Origin: Chitinophaga pinensis
GTDB lineage: Bacteria > Bacteroidota > Bacteroidia > Flavobacteriales_D > Crocinitomicaceae
NCBI GenBank assembly: GCA_945870115.1
Contig: CAMBRH010000074.1
Coordinates: 1-12,516 of the forward strand
DNA length: 12,516 bases
Direction: 5' to 3'
Under the pieces are notes generated by a model. That model was not told the origin of the DNA. It worked only from the letters and a program-made list of their open reading frames with translations, and searched no databases. A program made the position numbers and the translations under genes. Of the stretch, positions 6,732 to 12,516 are shown piece after piece; within the stretch, counting starts at the first letter, position 1, and the number at the start of each line of letters is the position of its first letter.

Positions 6732-9700
6732 TTATAATCTTCCTCCTGGTCTTTTCACAGGAGTTTTAACTGGATCAGTTGTTGGAGTTTTAACACCATT
6801 TGTAGGATTTGTTTCAACTTTAATCAATCCCTGAGAACCAGTTGTCGTGCAGTTTGACAAATTTTTTGTATTTGCAATCCATTCTCCGTATTCTGGACCA
6901 GCAGTACTTGAGTTACAACCAGATTTGATGTAAACGCCAGTTATACATTTTCCAGCATTTGCACCAGTTCCTGAGAGGTTGATTGATTTTCCAGTCAAAC
7001 CTGAGAATTGTTGCTCTTGACCATCGAAAAATTTAATTACTACATTGATCAAATCTTTAGAACTTGTGCATAAAACTGATTTTGAATCATCAGCAAATGT
7101 TGCTCCACATAATGGCTTACAATCTGCACCAGTAGTGGTTCTGCAACGAGAAACATCTTGAGAATTTGCTATCCATTGTCCATATCCTGGACCGTCATTG
7201 CTTGAATTACATCCAGATTTAATCCAAACACCAGCAATACATTTTCCAGCACTTGCTCCAGTTCCGCTAAAAGTTCCTGACATGCCGCTAAGTCCTTCAA
7301 ATTTTTGAGTTGTTCCGTCAGCAAATTTTAAAACTACATTCGATAAATCTTTCGTACTTGTAACTGAAGCAGATTTAGAATCTGTCGCAAAAGTTGCTCC
7401 AACAGTTGGAATACAAGCATTTGGATCAACATACGGTATTTTTAATAAACAAGATTTAGCATCACTACCACCTTGATTTTGAGCATTAATCTGTAAGTTT
7501 AAATTGTTATTTTGCTCTGACATATTAACACTAAATTGGAAATTTAATTTTCCATTTGCCAAAATAGGGTTAAAGTTTGAAACACTTACTCCGTTAATTT
7601 TGATACTTACTTGATTCAAATCAGTAATATTAGTAATATAACCAGAAATCACATTATTTCCTAAAGCTAAAGTCGCAGGACAAGAAGCAGGATTTATTAA
7701 CACGATTTGTGGTTTTTGAATCACAACTGGTTTTTGATAAACAATCGTTTTTGTATCGCTTGAAGAACCATATTGATTTGCTGCACTTACAACGATTACG
7801 TTATTTCCTTCAACCAATGTTGCATTGTAGGTCAATGATCCATTTTGTAAATTGAAATTAGCATTTACATAACTTCCATTAATGGTCATAGACACTTGAT
7901 TTGCTGCAGTTACAAATTGTGTTGTAGCTTGAACATTAAACGCTCCGTTATTAGTTGTAAATGGACTTGTTGCAGGATTGGTAATCAAAACTTTAGGAGC
8001 AACAGCATTTGGATCTTTGATTCGCGTTACTTTTATCTCCTTAATATCTTCACCGCATTCATTTCTTGCTTTTAAAACAAAGGTATTTATTCCCATTGCT
8101 AAACTTGCATTCACACTAAATGTTTTTTGAACTGCATTGTAAACATAGTTTATAACTAAACCATTTTGTGTAATTGAGAATTGAGTAGAATTCATTATTT
8201 CTTGTAAATTCCCATCCATACTGAATGTTTCAATAATTGTTGAACCACCATTTTGAACTGAAGAATTAGAAATATTAACCGTTGGTTTTGTACACACTTT
8301 TTTAGTAATTTTCACATCTAAATTTGCAGAACCACAATCATTTGAGGTTTGAAGACTAATTGTATTTAAACCATCAATTAAATTGATATTAGAAATTAAA
8401 ATGTGCTGCGCTTGATCAAAAGTGAAGGTTTTAACAACTCCATTCAATTTGAAAATAATATTCGATGGATTTGAAATATTCAAAATTCCCATTCGCACTT
8501 CCATAGTACTAATATCAATCGTTGAAACCATATTTATTGGTTGAATCAATTGAATGATTGGTATTTTACAAGGCTCTCCAACTGGTTTATAAGTAATTAC
8601 TGATGTAGCTTTTGTTTCACCACAAGCGTTTTTTGCAATTACTTCTACGATATTTTGTCCCAAAGCATAAGTGATTTTTGTACTAAAAATATTATCACTT
8701 GGATTGTAAGAACCAGAATTTTGAACAACACCATTTAATAAAATTTTCACTTCATTTGCATTGGTGATATTCATAATTTTCACTTTGATATTACTATTTC
8801 CAGTAGCGATTTCCGTTCCAGAAGTCAATGGATTTACAAATGTAATTACAGGTTTTTCACATGGTTTTTCATCCAATTTATAAATGATATTTGTTGAAGC
8901 ACTATGCGTTCCAGAAACATTTGTCGCTTGAATAGTGAAAATATTATTTCCTAGACTTAAACCAGTGTTGAAAGTCAATTCTTTTGTAGAGAAATTGAAG
9001 CTATACAAAGCTTGATTTACTGTCAATCCGTTTTGTGAAACTACAACTTGATTTACATTATCAATATTTATAATTGAAGCTTTTACTGTATAATTTGCGT
9101 TGTTTACAGTTAATCCAGCTTGACTTGGATTAATAAAAGTTACAAATGGAGGTTTTACAACAACTTCTTTTTTGTAAATAATTGTTCTCGAGTCAGCAGC
9201 TTGACCAGCAGCATTTGTTCCTTGAATTGTCACGGTATTAGTTCCTTCATTTAATGACATTGTGAAAGTCACTTTTTTAGTTGAACTATTGTAAGAGAAT
9301 CCAGAAAACATATTTCCATTTACATTAACATTGATGTTTTGTTGGTTTTCAACATTTAATACTGTTGCTTCAATTGGAGCTGTTGCATTTCCTGTTGTAT
9401 AAGGATTTACAATTGGAACAGTAATCATCACAACTGGCGGAAGTAAAGGCTCAGATTGTTTATAGATAATTGTTGTAGATTTATAATCTTGTCCAGCAGT
9501 ATTTGTTGCAGTAATTTCAAAAATATTTGCGCCATTGATCAAAGCAGAACTGAAATCCATGTATTGAGATGAAGCATTGTAAGTAAATGCATTTGAGACA
9601 ATGCCATTGATTTTTAACTGAATATTCAAGTTAGAAGCAACATATTGCACTTTCGCTTTCAATGCATAACTTGGATTGAAAACAGTCATTGGATTCAAAA

Positions 9701-12038
9701 TTGGATCAATAAATGTAACAATCGGCGGAACAACAACTTCAGCTTTTTTGTAGATAATTGTTGTAGATTTAGAATCAACGCCAACAGCATTTGTTCCCGT
9801 AATTACAACAACGTTTGCTCCTTCAAGTAAAGTTTGATTGAAAGAAACAACTTTTGTAGCTGTACTATAATTGAAATTTGTTAAATTATTTCCGTTTACA
9901 TTTACATTGATATTTGCGCTTCCATCAACATTTAAAACTGTTGCAGAAATTTTAATGCTAGAAATATCTGTATAGTAAGGAGAAATACTTGGATTTGTAA
10001 ATGTAACCAAAGGGGGTTGAACAACTGTAGCTTTTCTGTAAATTATGATTACTTGTTTTGAGTCAACTCCATCGTCATTCGTTCCAGTAACAACAATTGT
10101 ATTTGTTCCCTCAACTAAGTTTAACATTACTGAAACGTTTCCATTTGCTGCTGTGAATACAAAATTTGTAATATTTTGACCATTTAAAGTCACTTTTGCT
10201 TGACTTTGGTATGTAATATTTAAAATTGTTGCACTTAAATTAAACAAACTGTTTTCAGTATTATAAGGAGAAACTGAAGGATTTGTAATTGTTACAACAG
10301 GTGGTTTTTTAGCAGCTACTTCTAAAATAATTATCGTCGTTGCTTGAGCAGAACCAGCACTATTTGAAGCAATAATTTCAAATACATTTTGTCCAGGAAC
10401 CAAAATAACAGAACTTTGGAAATCATCACTATTTGCATTGTAAGTGAAATTTTGATTCACATTTCCATTTTGTTTGAAGGTAATGTTTTCTCTTCCAACA
10501 ACATTTAACACGTCAGCATTAATCAAATAAGATGGATTTAATACTGTGATTGGGCTGTGATTTGGGTCCACAAAATACACAACTGGAAGTTGCTCAGTTT
10601 GTATTGGATTGTAAATAATTGTTGTTGTTTCTGTATCACTTCCAGCAGTATTTGTTCCTGTAATAGTGATTACATTTGTTCCAACAGTTAAATTTAAAAC
10701 AGCAGTCAAATTTCCTGTACCAGGATTAAAATTGAAGTTTGAAAATGTTTGTCCGTTCATCAACATAGAAACTTGACTAGCAGTTTGCACATTTAAAACA
10801 CTTGCAATCAAGTTAAATCCAGGATTTGAAGTTGTGTGTGGATTTGAAGCTGGATTTTGAAACGTCACAATCGGCAAAGCTTGTTGTTGCTGACGGTAAA
10901 TAATAATTGTGGTTTCTTGATCTGTTCCATACGCATTTGAAGCAATAATTTCAAATACATTTTGTCCAGGTTGTAACACAACTTGACTTGCTAATTTATC
11001 GCTTGATGCATTGTAACTGAAATTACTAACAAAAACTCCATTTTGACGGAAATTGATGTTATCACGACCGTTTACATTTTTCACCAATGCTTGAATTGTG
11101 TAATTTGGATTATCTACTGTAGTTCCAGATGTTGCAGGAATTGTGTAAATAACTTCTGGTGGCAATTGTGCGTCGATTTGGGTGTCATAATCTTTATCGT
11201 CTGTATAAACAGTATTTCCAGTATTGCGTTTTTTCAAATGAAAACGTAAATAAGCACTTGTGTAATGATACCAGTCATTTTCATATTTTCCTTCAGGATT
11301 ATTTACACCATCGTAGTAATCAAGTTGTGTAAAAGTAGTTTTATGTTCTAAGCCCATTGAAAAACGGGGAAAAACTTGATAACCAATACCAAAACCTAAA
11401 CTTGGAGTAAAAATGAAGTTAGCAGAAGAATTCCCATCCAAATTTGTTTCATAAGAATCATCTAAAACACCATTTAATGTACTTGTTGAATATTCTGTTA
11501 ATTCATCGTATTTATACATTCCACCTAAAGAATCTTCACTGTTTAATAAGTTTCCTGAAGTTTTAAAAGCTGTAAGACCAACTCCACCAAAAACGAATAA
11601 ATCCCAACCTGTTCTTTCTCTGAATTTATTTGCATGTAAAACCAATTCCAAAGAACCTTCATAAGTTTTAGCGTAGAAATTATTTAACGAAAAGCCTAAA
11701 CTATCTTTGTAATTCGTAGCTCCCCCACTCATGGTTTTATTGATGTAGTTGAAACCAGTTGTGTCATTGTTTTGGCCGTACCAATCACCTTTTAAATACC
11801 TTCCTCTGATATCAAAGGAAATCAATTTCCCATAATTATAATTAAATGATTTCCCAAGAGTTAGTCCCCAACCCCAATCATTTTTACTTTTAACATCTGT
11901 TGAATTCCAAGTTACTCCGTAGTTTGCAGTCCAGAACCAGCGAGAGTCTTTTTCATAATCAACAAATTTTCGTCCCTGACCAAACAAAGACAAAAAAGTC
12001 ATTAAAAATACGATCGATAATGTAATTTTTCTTTTCAT
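6732..12038 (-). CDS. Giant surface protein: outer-membrane beta-barrel, 13 Ig-like repeats, paired C-terminal domains
   Basis: The 1768-residue product starts with a signal peptide (MKRKITLSIVFLMTFLSLFGQ, cleavage near 19-21). Residues about 22-270 form a barrel-like domain rich in alternating aromatic and Gly residues (RWFWTANYG, FVFGGVGLTAF, SLGFGIGYQVFPRFSMGLEH) and ending YLRFHLKKR, like OmpA-type outer-membrane barrels. A short linker is followed from 292 to 1543 by thirteen Ig-like repeats of 92-101 residues, each opening (P)PxVTFxNP and closing TNxxGxxxxxTTIIY. Residues 1544-1641 and 1642-1736 are two copies of another domain, then a tail rich in Pro, Thr and Lys ending PGGRL. There is no OmpA peptidoglycan-binding domain and no type IX secretion domain at the C-terminus. 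Cys is absent before residue 1060 and common afterwards. The barrel would anchor the protein in the outer membrane. Whether the array faces outward (adhesin) or into the periplasm cannot be decided from sequence. The gene appears monocistronic: a terminator follows it and the upstream gene is divergent. Confidence 0.88.
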   Translation of the reverse strand: MKRKITLSIVFLMTFLSLFGQGRKFVDYEKDSRWFWTANYGVTWNSTDVKSKNDWGWGLTLGKSFNYNYGKLISFDIRGRYLKGDWYGQNNDTTGFNYINKTMSGGATNYKDSLGFSLNNFYAKTYEGSLELVLHANKFRERTGWDLFVFGGVGLTAFKTSGNLLNSEDSLGGMYKYDELTEYSTSTLNGVLDDSYETNLDGNSSANFIFTPSLGFGIGYQVFPRFSMGLEHKTTFTQLDYYDGVNNPEGKYENDWYHYTSAYLRFHLKKRNTGNTVYTDDKDYDTQIDAQLPPEVIYTIPATSGTTVDNPNYTIQALVKNVNGRDNINFRQNGVFVSNFSYNASSDKLASQVVLQPGQNVFEIIASNAYGTDQETTIIIYRQQQQALPIVTFQNPASNPHTTSNPGFNLIASVLNVQTASQVSMLMNGQTFSNFNFNPGTGNLTAVLNLTVGTNVITITGTNTAGSDTETTTIIYNPIQTEQLPVVYFVDPNHSPITVLNPSYLINADVLNVVGRENITFKQNGNVNQNFTYNANSDDFQSSVILVPGQNVFEIIASNSAGSAQATTIIILEVAAKKPPVVTITNPSVSPYNTENSLFNLSATILNITYQSQAKVTLNGQNITNFVFTAANGNVSVMLNLVEGTNTIVVTGTNDDGVDSKQVIIIYRKATVVQPPLVTFTNPSISPYYTDISSIKISATVLNVDGSANINVNVNGNNLTNFNYSTATKVVSFNQTLLEGANVVVITGTNAVGVDSKSTTIIYKKAEVVVPPIVTFIDPILNPMTVFNPSYALKAKVQYVASNLNIQLKINGIVSNAFTYNASSQYMDFSSALINGANIFEITATNTAGQDYKSTTIIYKQSEPLLPPVVMITVPIVNPYTTGNATAPIEATVLNVENQQNINVNVNGNMFSGFSYNSSTKKVTFTMSLNEGTNTVTIQGTNAAGQAADSRTIIYKKEVVVKPPFVTFINPSQAGLTVNNANYTVKASIINIDNVNQVVVSQNGLTVNQALYSFNFSTKELTFNTGLSLGNNIFTIQATNVSGTHSASTNIIYKLDEKPCEKPVITFVNPLTSGTEIATGNSNIKVKIMNITNANEVKILLNGVVQNSGSYNPSDNIFSTKITYALGQNIVEVIAKNACGETKATSVITYKPVGEPCKIPIIQLIQPINMVSTIDISTMEVRMGILNISNPSNIIFKLNGVVKTFTFDQAQHILISNINLIDGLNTISLQTSNDCGSANLDVKITKKVCTKPTVNISNSSVQNGGSTIIETFSMDGNLQEIMNSTQFSITQNGLVINYVYNAVQKTFSVNASLAMGINTFVLKARNECGEDIKEIKVTRIKDPNAVAPKVLITNPATSPFTTNNGAFNVQATTQFVTAANQVSMTINGSYVNANFNLQNGSLTYNATLVEGNNVIVVSAANQYGSSSDTKTIVYQKPVVIQKPQIVLINPASCPATLALGNNVISGYITNITDLNQVSIKINGVSVSNFNPILANGKLNFQFSVNMSEQNNNLNLQINAQNQGGSDAKSCLLKIPYVDPNACIPTVGATFATDSKSASVTSTKDLSNVVLKFADGTTQKFEGLSGMSGTFSGTGASAGKCIAGVWIKSGCNSSNDGPGYGQWIANSQDVSRCRTTTGADCKPLCGATFADDSKSVLCTSSKDLINVVIKFFDGQEQQFSGLTGKSINLSGTGANAGKCITGVYIKSGCNSSTAGPEYGEWIANTKNLSNCTTTGSQGLIKVETNPTNGVKTPTTDPVKTPVKRPGGRL
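6831..7409 (-). repeat. Tandem pair of a Cys-containing domain at the protein C-terminus
   Basis: Residues 1544-1641 and 1642-1736 align with very few gaps. By eye about two thirds of an 86-residue core are identical, including GATFA.DSKS, TS.KDL.NVV.KF.DG, SGTGA.AGKCI.GV.IKSGCNSS and GP.YG.WIAN. The domain ends with a Cys (SRC / SNC). Similar KDLSNVVLKF-type segments occur in other secreted Bacteroidota proteins; the function is not known. Confidence 0.85.
10362..10397 (-). repeat. 36-bp exact repeat, copy in Ig unit 3
   Basis: This segment is identical to 10935-10970 and encodes PGQNVFEIIASN in both units. Identity over all third codon positions, within otherwise diverged units, points to a recent duplication or gene conversion. 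Confidence 0.85.
10935..10970 (-). repeat. 36-bp exact repeat, copy in Ig unit 1
   Basis: The partner of 10362-10397. It lies at the equivalent place in Ig unit 1, offset by one codon because of a single-residue length difference between the units. Confidence 0.85.
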
Positions 12039-12082
12039 AATGCGTTATATTAATTATTGAATTGTGTTTCCATTTTGGTTAC

Positions 12083-12102
12083 CAATTTGGTTTGCACAAA
12101 AC
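12083..12102. repeat. Short direct repeat upstream of the giant gene
   Basis: TTTGGTT occurs twice within about 20 bp in the 143-bp divergent intergenic region, around a small palindromic stretch (ggttacc). It might be a regulator site for either divergent gene, but nothing else supports this. No consensus promoter was found on the minus strand for the giant gene. Confidence 0.3.
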
Positions 12103-12131
12103 GATTATTATGCCAAAAGTCAGAAAAATTC

Positions 12132-12160
12132 TTGAAATAGAAGTAATTTCACTAATTTTA
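12132..12160 (+). promoter_or_regulatory. Probable promoter of the rightward secreted-protein gene
   Basis: TTG (12132-12134), an 18-nt spacer and TAATTTTA (12153-12160) match the Bacteroidota consensus at all but the last base of the -7 box. The GTG at 12182 lies 21 nt after the box, similar to the spacing at dxs and the toxin-antitoxin locus. Confidence 0.45.
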
Positions 12161-12181
12161 CATACAAATTATTTTTAGAAA

Positions 12182-12516
12182 GTGATAAAAAATCGAGTAA
12201 ATACAAGCATCTTGAATCAAAAAAAACTTTTTGTTAATGTTTGGTTAAATGTATTTTTAGGCATTTTTTTTAGTCATTTTTCATTTTCTCAAGTGAGTTA
12301 CGATAACTGTGGTCAAGCATTAGAAATTTGCCCAAATGTAGTTTTTTCGATAAATAATATTGACGCTACAAAAACTTTTTGTGCCAATTGTGATGATAAT
12401 TTTTCATTTTGTTTTACTCCAAATAATACAGTTTGGTTAAAATTTACATCTAATTCTTTGGGTGGAAATGCACAGATTGATTTTTCAAATTTAGTATTTG
12501 AAAACAATGCAAATCA
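12182..12516 (+). CDS. Secreted protein, N-terminal fragment running off the window
   Basis: The frame is open from a stop at 12176 to the right edge. It encodes a signal peptide (NQKKLF, then hydrophobic VNVWLNVFLGIFF, ending SHFSFSQ) followed by VSYDNCGQALEICPN, a common mature N-terminus of large secreted Bacteroidota proteins, many of which carry type IX sorting or gliding-related C-termini. Further Cys follow (TFCANC, FSFCF), then TVWLKFTSNSLGG and the beginning of a beta-sandwich-like region. No ATG is available: the candidates are GTG at 12182, chosen for its distance from the promoter-like sequence, and TTG at 12212, which gives a tighter 26-residue signal peptide. The gene is divergent from the giant surface protein, with 143 bp between the starts. 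The C-terminus, and so the secretion route, is out of view. Confidence 0.75.
   Translation, partial: MIKNRVNTSILNQKKLFVNVWLNVFLGIFFSHFSFSQVSYDNCGQALEICPNVVFSINNIDATKTFCANCDDNFSFCFTPNNTVWLKFTSNSLGGNAQIDFSNLVFENNAN

Larger units (their letters stand above)
7410..11165 (-). repeat. Thirteen tandem Ig-like repeat units, about 288 bp each
   Basis: The units begin at residues 292, 388, 484, 579, 675, 771, 867, 963, 1063, 1160, 1252, 1348 and 1443 of the giant protein. Eight of them are exactly 96 residues long. Units 1, 3 and 6 share one variant (NPxYxxxAxV..., NxFEIxAxN) and units 2, 4, 5 and 7 another (SATVLNV-like, GTNxxxITGTN), while units 8-13 are more divergent. This pattern suggests growth by duplication of two-unit blocks followed by drift toward the C-terminus. 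Each is expected to fold as a beta-sandwich. Confidence 0.9.

Noticed and set aside
6732..6830. Type IX secretion C-terminal sorting domain on the giant protein
   Set aside because: The last residues are a Pro/Thr/Lys-rich tail ending PGGRL, without the beta-strand pattern of type A or B sorting domains.
7410..11165. Regular repeats that could suggest a CRISPR or satellite array
   Set aside because: The period is about 288 bp, the reading frame is continuous and the divergence is at protein level, so these are coding Ig-like units.
12313..12507. Minus-strand open frame of 64 codons at the right edge
   Set aside because: It is antisense to the secreted protein, which has a clear signal peptide and a recognisable mature N-terminus; the antisense frame has no such features.

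Overview
The window is AT-rich and carries tightly packed, mostly minus-strand genes. Three features point to a Bacteroidota, most likely a Flavobacteriales member (possibly Crocinitomicaceae/Fluviicola-like, inferred without any search). Promoter-like sequences fit the phylum's TTG-N17-23-TAnnTTTG pattern. Ribosome-binding sites of the AGGAGG type are not evident. The protein families seen (DUF6526, large secreted repeat proteins, a secreted protein beginning 'DNCGQALEIC') are typical of the phylum.

Layout. Positions 1-656 (minus) hold the N-terminal two thirds or so of a class V, PLP-dependent aminotransferase-fold enzyme that runs off the left edge. Positions 779-1816 (minus) hold a MoxR-family AAA+ ATPase. 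Between them is a repeat-rich spacer with a strong imperfect hairpin. Positions 2024-2541 (plus) are a small toxin-antitoxin locus. The antitoxin is intact, but the overlapping RelE/ParE-like toxin has an in-frame TAG at codon 7, so it is a one-base pseudogene. Positions 2562-4514 (minus) encode DXP synthase (dxs), the first enzyme of the MEP isoprenoid pathway, with a well-formed promoter. Positions 4650-6621 (minus) are an apparent three-gene operon of unknown function: an exported 418-residue protein, a DUF6526 membrane protein whose ATG overlaps the previous stop, and a 91-residue two-helix membrane protein.

Positions 6732-12038 (minus) form one giant gene of 1768 codons. Its product has a signal peptide, an N-terminal outer-membrane beta-barrel-like domain, thirteen tandem Ig-like repeats of about 96 residues, two copies of a different Cys-containing domain, and a Pro/Thr/Lys-rich tail. 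Cysteines are absent from the first 1059 residues, then appear as regularly spaced pairs. The order barrel, Ig array, terminal domains resembles intimin/invasin but shows no detectable relationship to them. This is the most unusual object in the window. From about 12182 (plus), divergent from the giant gene, a further secreted protein begins and runs off the right edge.

The genes do not form one pathway. They are housekeeping (dxs), a chaperone-type ATPase, a decayed toxin-antitoxin module and a cell-surface/export block. No CRISPR array, tRNA, rRNA, insertion sequence or prophage gene was seen.
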